Positions 17,101 to 23,539 of a DNA stretch of 35,770 nucleotides are shown here, in pieces. A model generated the notes under the pieces. The model saw nothing but the letters and a program-made list of their open reading frames with translations. It was not told the DNA's origin and did no database searches. The position numbers and the translations under genes are program-made. Source of the stretch: Burkholderiaceae bacterium. Lineage in GTDB: Bacteria; Pseudomonadota; Gammaproteobacteria; Burkholderiales; Burkholderiaceae_E. Numbering within the stretch: position 1 is the stretch's first letter; the number at the start of each line of letters is the position of its first letter. The stretch lies in contig JAHDXY010000014.1 of the NCBI GenBank assembly GCA_023384005.1, positions 1-35,770 of the forward strand, in the 5' to 3' direction.

Positions 17101-17899
17101 GGACGTTTCGAAGTCTGCCGACAGTGTCGCGGTATTCAGGGGAAGCTTTTTCCATCAATACGAAGTTTCTTCGATCTTGGGAGTTCACAATGAGGATTCA
17201 GCAGCCGAGCCTTCTGATAAATATGTGTCTCCAGCCTTCTACAAAACCAGGATGGCTCGGAAGGAAATCCGACCAGAGTATCACCTAGCAATACGACGAA
17301 TTGCAAGATCCTCGGATGTGCGAACTATGATTGCCGCGATCTTGCCAATGGTTGCAACGGATGACACTGCCTCTGTGATCTCCGTCGTGGGCGGAGTTTT
17401 GCTCGAAGCTGCCGCGTTGGCCAACTTAAATTCACTTGTTTTGGACTACACCTGTGGGTTCAAGATCGGCGGGACAGACATCCGCAAACACAATTTCTCT
17501 CAATTGCCGTTCCTGCCACCATCCCGATATCGACCGGAACATTTTGCCTTCATCACCCCGAAGGTGCTGGAACTCACCTACACCTCGCATAGCCTCGCCC
17601 CCTTCGCCCGCGATCTGGGCCATGACGGCCCTCCCTTCGCCTGGGACGAGGACCGCCGCGCCCTCCTGCGCGCCGATCTCGACGCCTTCTACGCCCGCGC
17701 CTATGGCCTGACCCGCGACGAGCTGCGCTACATCCTCGACCCCGCCGACGTGAAGGGCCCCGACTACCCCTCGGAAACCTTCCGCGTGCTGAAGGAAAAG
17801 GAAATCCGCCAACACGGCGAATACCGCACCCGCCGCCTCGTCCTCGCCGCCTGGGACCGGATGGAAGAGAGCGGCGAGTTTGCCGCGATGGGGATGTGA
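14117..17899 (+). CDS. Eco57I/PglX-type N6-adenine DNA methylase, DrmMI-like
   Basis: A 1260-aa methylase. The N-terminal 450 residues resemble type IIG/PglX N-termini (ALWGLVTNGTLIRLMRDN, about 155-172), but I find no clear PD-(D/E)xK nuclease triad. TGSYYTPDSLVQALL leads into the SAM-binding motif I DPACGSGHF (489-497), HGVDRNPMAVELSKVALWI follows, and motif IV is NPPW (755-758), the amino-group methylase signature. The target-recognition part follows (about 760-1140), then a C-terminal segment (FARDLGHDGPPFAWDEDRRA). It would mark the host genome at an adenine in a specific site so that the helicases and nucleases spare it. The target-recognition part is much more AT-rich than both flanks, which suggests specificity exchange. 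ATG at 14117 is 3 bp after the SNF2 gene; the HNH gene begins at its stop (TGATG). Confidence 0.88.
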   Translation: MARKPVIDMSAWPSLSLEGNLIAPAMVAQIAAPGESDDTRAGYRVRKGLTIREEISTAFRVGQSHFDAFTRLENPSAEVTRRFIKAFLAETFGFDDLAPGNGVTAFIAGDRVPVVVVPPSEEKLDRRSPTLSVDRSRSPAFALQDYLNDHDHALWGLVTNGTLIRLMRDNASLTRPAYIEADLTQIFTNEDAASFAVLWLLIHRTRFGTAGTPATDCALERWRDAGAKEGEAARDKLAGQVEKALKILGSGFLEANPDLAKSLTSGEVNLTDWFNELLRLVYRLIFLMVAEDRNLLHPEKASTNARKLYAEGYSLAHLRAQCFRAATWDKHHDRFEGVKIVFRALADGQPALALPALGGLFAADRLPHLETARLRNRAFMEALYRLSWLDQKTGMVPVNWRAMETEELGSVYESLLELQPQLGDDGKTLLFASEAAEQKGNQRKTTGSYYTPDSLVQALLDTALDPVLDKTEAEADDPAKALLKLSVIDPACGSGHFLLAAARRIATRLARIRADGTPSLADFRHALRDVARSCLHGVDRNPMAVELSKVALWIETVDPGLPLGFFDAQIRCGDALLGVFDLKVLQDGIPDAAYKPLTGDDKETAKYYLKANRDAKAGQGGFDFGTGQASLPAMKPLALDFSGFRDLPEDTVEQIGAKAARFKELRKGQAFVRATAAANLYVAAFLLPKVGGAPAGASARTVPTTEELWLALNQGKIRQAMMDAPKAARRARAFHWPLEFPDVMQRGGFDVVLGNPPWEVMQVSDREFFSNTYPDIASLSGAARKKRIDDLQITAPKLYVEYNLERRRQEASNDFYRDSNRFPLCSQGKMNTFALFTELSFLVKSKRGRVGIIVPTGIAFSDATSAFFRNLIVQRQLISLFSFYETRYWFTQTDDKNSFCLLTLGSSDGDPEFVFDARPISDLLDVDRRFSLSAEEIAAINPDSGVAPIFKSRADAELAKKIFAPLFSLERPEEWLSLKQNVFSSSLPDDLTQFQDVSKSADSVAVFRGSFFHQYEVSSILGVHNEDSAAEPSDKYVSPAFYKTRMARKEIRPEYHLAIRRIARSSDVRTMIAAILPMVATDDTASVISVVGGVLLEAAALANLNSLVLDYTCGFKIGGTDIRKHNFSQLPFLPPSRYRPEHFAFITPKVLELTYTSHSLAPFARDLGHDGPPFAWDEDRRALLRADLDAFYARAYGLTRDELRYILDPADVKGPDYPSETFRVLKEKEIRQHGEYRTRRLVLAAWDRMEESGEFAAMGM
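16385..17550 (+). other. Low-GC target-recognition segment inside the methylase gene
   Basis: Directly after the NPPW motif the gene changes from GC-rich (C/G in nearly all third positions) to about half GC by eye, with runs such as TTCTTTTCAAATAC. It returns to GC-rich sequence at about 17550. The frame stays open throughout. The segment matches the expected target-recognition domain, so it probably arrived by recombination with another methylase. Confidence 0.75.
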
Positions 17900-18696
17900 T
17901 GATCGAGGCGCCCCAGTCCTTCGTGGTCCGCGAGGAATGCGAAAAGGCCGCCTGGCAGAACGGCTTTCGCCGCCCCTTCGGCGGCCCGCCGGGCTGGGCT
18001 GGTTTCGCCTCGACCACGGTGCCGGGGACGATCCATCTTGCGGCCGGGGGCCCGCAAGGACCGTGGTATCTGGCGCTGGACCATGGCGGCGTGATCGAGG
18101 AACTGGCACTGCCCCCCGCCGCGCTGTCCGGGCCCGGCCTCGCGCGCCATGCCTTCGACACCCTGCGCGATCTTTATGGCGCGCTGTCGCGCGTGTATCA
18201 GCTCTCCGCCAGCCTGCCCGATGCGCCGCTCCGGCAGTTCGAGCAGAAGGTCCGGTCCTTGCCGCAGACGACCGAGGCCGAGCGGCTGGTGGTGCAACGG
18301 ATCGGCCAGTACATCTTCCGCGCCAGTCTGCTGGAGTATTGGCAGGGAACCTGTCCCTTGACGGGGATCTCGGACCCCGCGCTCCTGCGTGCATCGCACA
18401 TCGTACCGTGGAGAGTCTGCGAGACGGACGCCCAGCGCCTCGATGTGCATAACGGGCTGTTGCTGTCCGCCTTGTGGGACGCCGCGTTCGATCAGGGTCT
18501 TGTGACGTTTTCGGACGAGGGAACGCCGGTGTTCTCGTCCGCGCTCAGCGAGGCGGCCCGTCAAGAGCTGCGATGGGGGGCGGGGCTGACCTTGACCGAC
18601 CGTCAGCGTGAGAACCTGGCCTGGCATCGCGTGCACGCGTTCCGCAGCGATGCCGCGGCCACCCAAAAACAGACCCCGACAAATTCCGTGAACTGA
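17899..18696 (+). CDS. HNH endonuclease
   Basis: A 265-aa protein. The first 130 residues are not recognised (WAGFASTTVPGTIHLAAGG and surroundings look like a compact beta domain). The C-terminal half has the HNH_2-type nuclease signature: CPLTGISDPALLRASHIVPW with the first His near residue 165, LDVHNGLLLSALWDAAFD with the Asn/His pair, and FSDEGTPVFS after it. This family includes restriction enzymes and HNH proteins of mobile elements. The ORF track begins at a GTG (17896), but ATG at 17899 overlaps the methylase stop as TGATG and suits translational coupling. It is the first clear nuclease in the operon and, being coupled to the methylase, the best candidate for the cutting subunit. DISARM uses a phospholipase-D protein (DrmC) instead, absent here. 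Confidence 0.85.
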   Translation: MIEAPQSFVVREECEKAAWQNGFRRPFGGPPGWAGFASTTVPGTIHLAAGGPQGPWYLALDHGGVIEELALPPAALSGPGLARHAFDTLRDLYGALSRVYQLSASLPDAPLRQFEQKVRSLPQTTEAERLVVQRIGQYIFRASLLEYWQGTCPLTGISDPALLRASHIVPWRVCETDAQRLDVHNGLLLSALWDAAFDQGLVTFSDEGTPVFSSALSEAARQELRWGAGLTLTDRQRENLAWHRVHAFRSDAAATQKQTPTNSVN

Positions 18697-18708
18697 CGAG
18701 GTGCCCCC

Positions 18709-20967
18709 ATGACGATCTTCACGACAACCAGTTATCCCGTGGGCGCCTTGATCGCCGATATTGACCTGGGAAAGGTCGGGCTGCCGGATCTGCAACGTCC
18801 TTTTGTCTGGCGGAACGTGAAAGTCAGGAACCTGTTTGACTCGCTCTACAAGGGCTATCCGGCAGGATTTCTGTTGTTCTGGGACACCGGGGCGGAGGGC
18901 GGTCTGAAAGGGATCGGGGCGAAGAACAACAAGGCCGTGCCGAGGCTTGCTATCGTTGACGGTCAGCAGCGGCTGACCTCGCTTTATGCCGTGATAAAGG
19001 GCGAGGAGGTGATTCGGGCGAATTTCAAGAAAGAGCGCATTCGGATCGCCTTCAACCCGCTGACCGAGCGTTTCGCAGTCTGGGATGCGGCGATCGTGAA
19101 GGACAAATCCTTCATCCCCGATATCTCCGAGCTCTGGCGGCCCGAGGCGAATGTCTTCTCGATTGCCAGTGATTTTCTCGATGAGCTGTCTGCCGTGCGC
19201 GAGGTATCGGATGCGGACAAGAAGAAGATCCAGAATGCCATCGGCAAGCTGATCGCTCTGCCCAATCAGTATTCCTTTACCGCCTTGACGCTGTCCGCAA
19301 CTGTTGATGGGGCGACTGTGGCGGATGTGTTTGTGCGGATCAACGGGGAAGGCAAGCAACTCAACCAGTCCGACTTCATCATGACGTTGATGTCGGTCTA
19401 TTGGGACGAAGGGCGAGCAGAGCTGGAGGCCTTCGCCGGCGCAGCGACAAAGCCGCACGATGGCCAAGCTTCTCCTTTCAACCACTTCATCAAGCCTGCA
19501 CCCGACCAGATGTTGCGCACGACGATCGGCCTGGCGCTGAAGCGCGCAAGGCTTGAGAACGTCTACAATGCGCTGCGTGGCCGCGATGCCAAGACCGGCA
19601 TCGACAACCCGGAAAAGCGGGATGAACAGTTTCAGAGAATGCAGGCCGCACAGGCAGCGGCGCTGGACCTGACGAACTGGCACCACTTCCTTAGCGCGTT
19701 GACGCTGGCGGGATATCGTGGCGAGAAGATGATCAGTTCGGAAACGGCGGTCATCTACAGCTACGTGCTCTATCTGGTCGGCATCGTGGATTATGGCATC
19801 GACAAGCAGTCGATGCGCCAGGCCATTGCTGAATACTTCTTCATGGCGGCCCTGACCGGCCGCTACACGAACTCTCCGGAGACGCGCTTTGAAGCAGACC
19901 TTGCTCTGGTTCGGGATCTGCCAGACGGAAAAGCCTACCTGGCGAAGCTGCGCGACATCTGTGCAACGACGCTGACGCCCGATTACTGGAGCATTACGCT
20001 GCCCAGCCAGCTTGCGACCTCAGCTTCGCAGAGCCCTTCGCTCTTCGCCTACAACGCGTCGCTGATCAAGCTTGACGCAGATGCGCTCTACAGCCCGGTT
20101 AAAATCGCGAGCCTCGTCGATCCCGCCGTGAAGGGAACCAAGGTTGCCCTCGAGCGGCATCATCTGTTCCCGCGCGCCTACCTTGAGGAGAATGGCATCA
20201 GGGAACTGAAAAAGATCAATCAGATCGCGAATTTTGCGCCGGTGGAGTGGCCCGAGAACATTCGCATCGGTAAGCAGGCTCCGTCTGCCTATGTGCCACC
20301 GCTGGACGCTGCGCTCTCCGCCGAAAAGCGCAGCCAGCTCTATTTCTGGCATGCTCTTCCGCACCTCTGGTGGGAGATGCCCTACGAGGCATTTCTGGTC
20401 GAGCGGAGAGAGCGCATGGCGCGGGTCATCGAAGCCGCCTGGAAGCTCCTCAAGGGCGATGGCCCTGCAGTGGCTGCGACCGAAATCAGCGTGGCCGAAC
20501 TGATCGAGTCTGGCGAAACAGATGCGGTCGAGTTCAAATCTACGCTGCGGGTCAACCTTCACACAGGTCAGCAAGATGACAAGATTCAGGTGTCGGCCCT
20601 GAAGACTATCGCGGGCTTCCTGAACGCCAAGGGCGGGACGCTGCTTATCGGGGTAGCCGATGACGGTGAGGTTCTTGGCCTCGAAGCCGATGGTTTTCCA
20701 AACGAAGACAAGATGGCCCTGCATCTGACGAACCTGATCACGTCGCGCCTGGGGGATGTTTTCCGGCCGTATGTTCACCCTCGGTTCGAGGAGCAAGATG
20801 GTGTTCGGGTGCTGCTGGTGCGGTGTGAGCCCGGTCCTCGCGAAGCTTTTCTCAAGGATGGCCAGCTCCAGCGCTTCTTTGTTCGCGGCGGCAATGCGAC
20901 GGCTGAACTGCAGGGGAATGCCATCACGGAATACGTCAAGCAGCGGTTCGGCAGAATCTCGAGTTAG
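18709..20967 (+). CDS. DUF262 / HNH-like / AlbA_2 fusion protein (GmrSD-related)
   Basis: A 752-aa protein with three parts. Residues 10-250 are a DUF262 (GmrS-type, ParB/sulfiredoxin-like) domain with LPDLQRPFVW (25-34), DGQQRLTS (84-91) and VRINGEGKQLNQSDF. Near residue 482 LERHHLFPRAYL is the HNH-like motif of the GmrD/DUF1524 type. From about 595 an AlbA_2 (Schlafen-like) domain follows, with ESGETDAVEFKSTLR and GGTLLIGVADDGEVLGLE. GmrSD-type proteins hydrolyse a nucleotide and cut modified phage DNA such as glucosylated 5-hydroxymethylcytosine DNA; AlbA_2 domains bind nucleic acid and in some Schlafens cleave RNA. The fusion of all three is unusual. It lies 12 bp after the HNH gene in the same operon and may add a modified-DNA or RNA-targeting activity. 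Confidence 0.82.
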   Translation: MTIFTTTSYPVGALIADIDLGKVGLPDLQRPFVWRNVKVRNLFDSLYKGYPAGFLLFWDTGAEGGLKGIGAKNNKAVPRLAIVDGQQRLTSLYAVIKGEEVIRANFKKERIRIAFNPLTERFAVWDAAIVKDKSFIPDISELWRPEANVFSIASDFLDELSAVREVSDADKKKIQNAIGKLIALPNQYSFTALTLSATVDGATVADVFVRINGEGKQLNQSDFIMTLMSVYWDEGRAELEAFAGAATKPHDGQASPFNHFIKPAPDQMLRTTIGLALKRARLENVYNALRGRDAKTGIDNPEKRDEQFQRMQAAQAAALDLTNWHHFLSALTLAGYRGEKMISSETAVIYSYVLYLVGIVDYGIDKQSMRQAIAEYFFMAALTGRYTNSPETRFEADLALVRDLPDGKAYLAKLRDICATTLTPDYWSITLPSQLATSASQSPSLFAYNASLIKLDADALYSPVKIASLVDPAVKGTKVALERHHLFPRAYLEENGIRELKKINQIANFAPVEWPENIRIGKQAPSAYVPPLDAALSAEKRSQLYFWHALPHLWWEMPYEAFLVERRERMARVIEAAWKLLKGDGPAVAATEISVAELIESGETDAVEFKSTLRVNLHTGQQDDKIQVSALKTIAGFLNAKGGTLLIGVADDGEVLGLEADGFPNEDKMALHLTNLITSRLGDVFRPYVHPRFEEQDGVRVLLVRCEPGPREAFLKDGQLQRFFVRGGNATAELQGNAITEYVKQRFGRISS

Positions 20968-20970
20968 ACC

Positions 20971-21987
20971 ATGTCCTTCCGCTTCTGGCGCCGCATCCGG
21001 ATTGCTCCCGGGGTCACGCTGAACCTGTCGAAATCGACGGCGTCGCTGTCCTTCGGCCCGCGCGGCGCGAAATACACCGTCAGCCCGCGCGGCAACCGGA
21101 TCACTGCGGGTCTGCCGGGGACGGGCCTCTTCTACACCGTCCACGAGCCACGCCGCCCGTCACCCGCCAATGCGCCGAGTGTCGCCCAGCGCGACCGGCT
21201 GAACCTCGGCTTCTTCCAGCGGCTGTTCACGCCTGCGGATGAGCGCGCGCTGGTCGACGGGCTGAAGGCGCTGAACGCGGGCGATGAGGGGGCTGCGCTC
21301 GCCGCGTTCGAGAAGGCCGCCAGCCTGCCCGATGCCGCCTGGATGGCGGGCATGCTGCGGCTCCGGCGCGAGGAATTCGCGCCCGCGCGGCGTCATCTGG
21401 AGGCTGCTCTGGGTGGGCTCGACCGACTGGGCAGCATGCTGGAGAAATACGAGATCGCGGCGCAGGTCACCTTTCCGGTGACGCCCGAGGTCGATGCCCA
21501 TGCCCGCCCCCGCGAGCGCGGCACGCGCCTGGCGCTGGTGGAGATCGCGCAGCTCACCGGTGACCGCACAGCGGCGATGCGCCATGTCGAGCAGCTGCTG
21601 GCGATCGAGCCGTCTGATCCGGTGGTACTGCTGTCCTTCGCGGAGCTGACCCTTGAGGGCGATGCGGACCGCGCGCAACTGGAGCGGGTTGTTGCCCTGA
21701 GCGCCGGGATCACGAACGAGACGCCGGTGGACACGGCGCTCCTGCTCTACCGGGGCCGCACGCTCGCCCGGCTCGGGCTGGCTGACGCCGCCCTCGACGT
21801 GTTCACCCTCGCGCTTCGCCGCCGCAAGGACCGTGCCGACACCCTCCTGCGCCAGCTGCGCTACGAGCGCGCGGTGCTCTACGATCAGGTGGGCCGCAAG
21901 GCGCAGGGACGGCGCGAGCTGGAGCGCGTCTGTGCCGAGGATCCGGGGTTCGAGGATGTGCGTGAACGGCTGGGGCTGGGCGAATGA
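20971..21987 (+). CDS. DUF4236 domain protein with TPR-like C-terminal region
   Basis: A 338-aa protein. The first 55 residues are a clear DUF4236 domain (FRFWRRIRIAPGVTLNLSKS, then FGPRGAKYTVSPRGNRITAGLPGTGL), a short basic beta-rich domain of unknown function. The rest (about 85-335) is Ala/Leu-rich helical hairpins with TPR-like spacing (ALNAGDEGAALAAFEKAASL; LARLGLADAALDVFTLALRR). DUF4236 is often found next to TPR or membrane segments; no membrane segment is seen. ATG at 20971 is 3 bp after the DUF262 gene, and the following gene overlaps as ATGA. It sits in the operon with the defence genes and could be a scaffold or sensor. No function can be assigned from the sequence. Confidence 0.8.
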   Translation: MSFRFWRRIRIAPGVTLNLSKSTASLSFGPRGAKYTVSPRGNRITAGLPGTGLFYTVHEPRRPSPANAPSVAQRDRLNLGFFQRLFTPADERALVDGLKALNAGDEGAALAAFEKAASLPDAAWMAGMLRLRREEFAPARRHLEAALGGLDRLGSMLEKYEIAAQVTFPVTPEVDAHARPRERGTRLALVEIAQLTGDRTAAMRHVEQLLAIEPSDPVVLLSFAELTLEGDADRAQLERVVALSAGITNETPVDTALLLYRGRTLARLGLADAALDVFTLALRRRKDRADTLLRQLRYERAVLYDQVGRKAQGRRELERVCAEDPGFEDVRERLGLGE

Positions 21988-22322
21988 CCGCGCTGGCGGG
22001 TGAAGCGCGGGCGCTGCTGTCGTGCCGCACCCCGGCTGACCCCTTCACGACCTATCAGGAGGTGGCCACTGCGCTCGGCCTTCAATCACCCGGTACGATC
22101 CAGCGCGTCGCCGCCGCGCTCGAGCAGACCATGCGCGAGGATGTCGCTGCTGGCCAGCCGATGATCGCCGCGCTGGTAATCAGCCGCGCGGGCGACATGC
22201 CTCGGGGAGGCTTCTTCGATCTCGCGGTGGCGCTGGGCCGGTTTCCGAAGGATCCCCGGCAGCATCGCTCGGCATGGCAGGCCGAGTGCGCGGCGGTCTT
22301 CGGGACGCTGGATGGTGGTTGA
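21984..22322 (+). CDS. Small conserved-looking protein, last gene of the defence operon
   Basis: A 112-aa protein that I do not recognise. The N-terminal part (FTTYQEVATALGLQSPGTIQ, about 21-40) looks like a helix-turn-helix, and the middle has MIAALVISRAGDMPRGGFFD, a pattern seen in small proteins that resemble the N-terminal part of restriction or repair-associated HTH proteins. The start ATG overlaps the stop of the DUF4236 gene (ATGA), so it is probably cotranscribed and coupled. Codon use is like its neighbours. It ends 16 bp before the convergent small gene at 22339. A DNA-binding or accessory role is a guess. Confidence 0.65.
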   Translation: MTALAGEARALLSCRTPADPFTTYQEVATALGLQSPGTIQRVAAALEQTMREDVAAGQPMIAALVISRAGDMPRGGFFDLAVALGRFPKDPRQHRSAWQAECAAVFGTLDGG

Positions 22323-22338
22323 AGCGGATCGGCTCGGA

Positions 22339-22539
22339 TCACCTGATCTCGAACCAGCGCATCGCGGTCTGCAGAAGATGGTCGTAATCGCCGGCCATGG
22401 CCTCGTCCATGAAGGCGGTAATCTCGTCACCGGAGAGGCCAGCTTCCGCAGCGGCCTCGCGACAGCGTCCGAGCACGGCAAAGGCGTTGCCGTCATGGCC
22501 GGTCAGCGTGACGGTGATGTCGGGGTATCTCGGGGTCAT
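22339..22539 (-). CDS. Small conserved-type hypothetical protein
   Basis: A 66-aa acidic protein, not recognised by function. It contains PDITVTLTGHDGNAFAVLGR near the N-terminus and EAMAGDYDHLLQTAMRWFEI at the C-terminus, without low-complexity bias, so it looks like a real gene rather than a shadow. The ORF track starts at 22554; I chose the ATG at 22539 because GGAG lies 9 nt upstream and the conserved-looking sequence begins there. It converges with the end of the defence operon, on the strand of the phage genes. Confidence 0.65.
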   Translation of the reverse strand: MTPRYPDITVTLTGHDGNAFAVLGRCREAAAEAGLSGDEITAFMDEAMAGDYDHLLQTAMRWFEIR

Positions 22540-22694
22540 TCGGTGCGGCTCCATCGACGCGGCACCACGACATCAGGCGTGACCCGCGCGCATAGTCCAG
22601 TTGATTGTTGAAGGTGAACGAGAGAGAGCCCTGCAGGTCACTTGCCCGAGGGATCGGCTTTGCTCGAATGGCTCTGGGTTGGCCTGTCGCTGCG

Positions 22695-23108
22695 CTATTT
22701 CTGTCCGCGACTGATCATCCGGTGATCGATTTCAGGCTTGTCCCATTTCATCGCGGCACCCATCCAGCGCTCGATGGTCGCCTGCAGCTTGGGATCGTTG
22801 GCCTCGAGATGGAACGTGTAGAGGCGGTTGACGATTTCCTGCATCAGCTGGCGCATCTCGTCCTCGTCGATGCGGGAGACCTCCGACCACGGGATGCGCC
22901 GACCGTCAGCGTCCTCCACGAAGACATCCGAGTAGTCGCCGGTCCGGGTTGCAGGGGTGAGTCCGGAATGCAGCGTCTCCAGCTGCGTGTTGCGCACGCA
23001 AAGCATGGCCATGATCCTGGCCAGCCTTGCCGCAACGCGCTTTTCGTCGTCCTTGTTCATCAGGCGAGAGTAGCCGGATGCCCGCAGTCGCGCCACGATT
23101 TCGAACAA
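22695..23108 (-). CDS. Hypothetical protein between the lysis cassette and the defence operon
   Basis: A protein of up to 137 aa, charged and helical, without recognisable domain. It has RIMAMLCVRNTQLETLHSG in the middle and a C-terminal helix MQEIVNRLYTFHLEAND followed by IERWMGAAMKWDKPE. The ORF begins at a TTG (23108) 10 nt after the spanin stop; the ATG at 23060 (MNKDDEKRV) is the alternative start, giving 121 aa. No strong ribosome binding site decides between them. It follows the Rz1-like gene on the same strand and may be the last gene of the late operon or a separate moron-type gene. Confidence 0.6.
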   Translation of the reverse strand: MFEIVARLRASGYSRLMNKDDEKRVAARLARIMAMLCVRNTQLETLHSGLTPATRTGDYSDVFVEDADGRRIPWSEVSRIDEDEMRQLMQEIVNRLYTFHLEANDPKLQATIERWMGAAMKWDKPEIDHRMISRGQK

Positions 23109-23118
23109 GGGTTCCAGG

Positions 23119-23373
23119 CTACCTTCTTGCGCATGCCCGCACCTGGTCGCGCAGGACAGCGTAATCGGCGAGCCAGCCCGGGATCAGCGCCCCCTCGGGC
23201 AGCGCGGCGACCTCCGCGGCCACGCGCGCCTGCTCGGCCTGGCTGTACGCCACCTCGGGCGGGCAGGCGCCGGGCGGGGCGTCAGAACTCACCCCCGCGC
23301 AGCCGGTCAAGAAGATCGTCGCGGCTGCGAGGGCGGCGCGCGGCGGCGTCCAGCATCTGGCGGTGGATGGCAT
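23119..23373 (-). CDS. Rz1-like outer-membrane spanin lipoprotein (o-spanin)
   Basis: An 84-aa protein beginning at ATG 23373. It has a short charged N-terminus, a hydrophobic stretch AALAAATIFL and lipobox LTGC (residues 22-25), so the mature protein would start at Cys25 and be anchored in the outer membrane. The remainder is Pro/Ala-rich then helical (YSQAEQARVAAEVAAL). The 5' part overlaps the 3' part of the Rz-like gene in a different frame by 92 nt, the nested arrangement typical of Rz/Rz1. The ORF track lists a longer 135-aa version from 23526 which lacks a signal sequence at its start. Spanin pairs fuse the inner and outer membranes at the end of lysis. Confidence 0.75.
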   Translation of the reverse strand: MPSTARCWTPPRAALAAATIFLTGCAGVSSDAPPGACPPEVAYSQAEQARVAAEVAALPEGALIPGWLADYAVLRDQVRACARR

Positions 23374-23539
23374 TGTTACGCTCCAGGGTCTCCAGCCGCT
23401 CGGCGGCGCGGCCAGCGCGCTCGGCCGTGCGGCGAAGGTTGACGATGAACAGGGTGATGGTGAGCAGGGCGAGGGCGATGGCCGCCACTCGCCGCGCCCA
23501 TGGCCGGGCGAGAAGCCCGACCGCAAGGCTGGCCCACAT
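23282..23539 (-). CDS. Rz-like inner-membrane spanin (i-spanin)
   Basis: An 85-aa protein. One N-terminal membrane segment (VAAIALALLTITLFIVNL, about 18-35) is followed by a charged coiled coil (RAAERLETLERNNAIHRQML). This is the i-spanin layout: anchored in the inner membrane with a periplasmic coil that meets the lipoprotein partner. The ATG at 23539 overlaps the endolysin stop (TGATG), and the Rz1-like gene is nested in its 3' end. The ORF track only shows it inside a longer ORF (23282..23833) whose upstream part is a shadow of the endolysin gene. Confidence 0.75.
   Translation of the reverse strand: MWASLAVGLLARPWARRVAAIALALLTITLFIVNLRRTAERAGRAAERLETLERNNAIHRQMLDAAARRPRSRDDLLDRLRGGEF

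Noticed and set aside
17764-19686. 640-aa antisense ORF across the HNH and DUF262 genes
   Set aside because: It crosses the boundaries of three well-supported genes and shows no domain; the opposite strand carries DGQQRLTS and HNH motifs.
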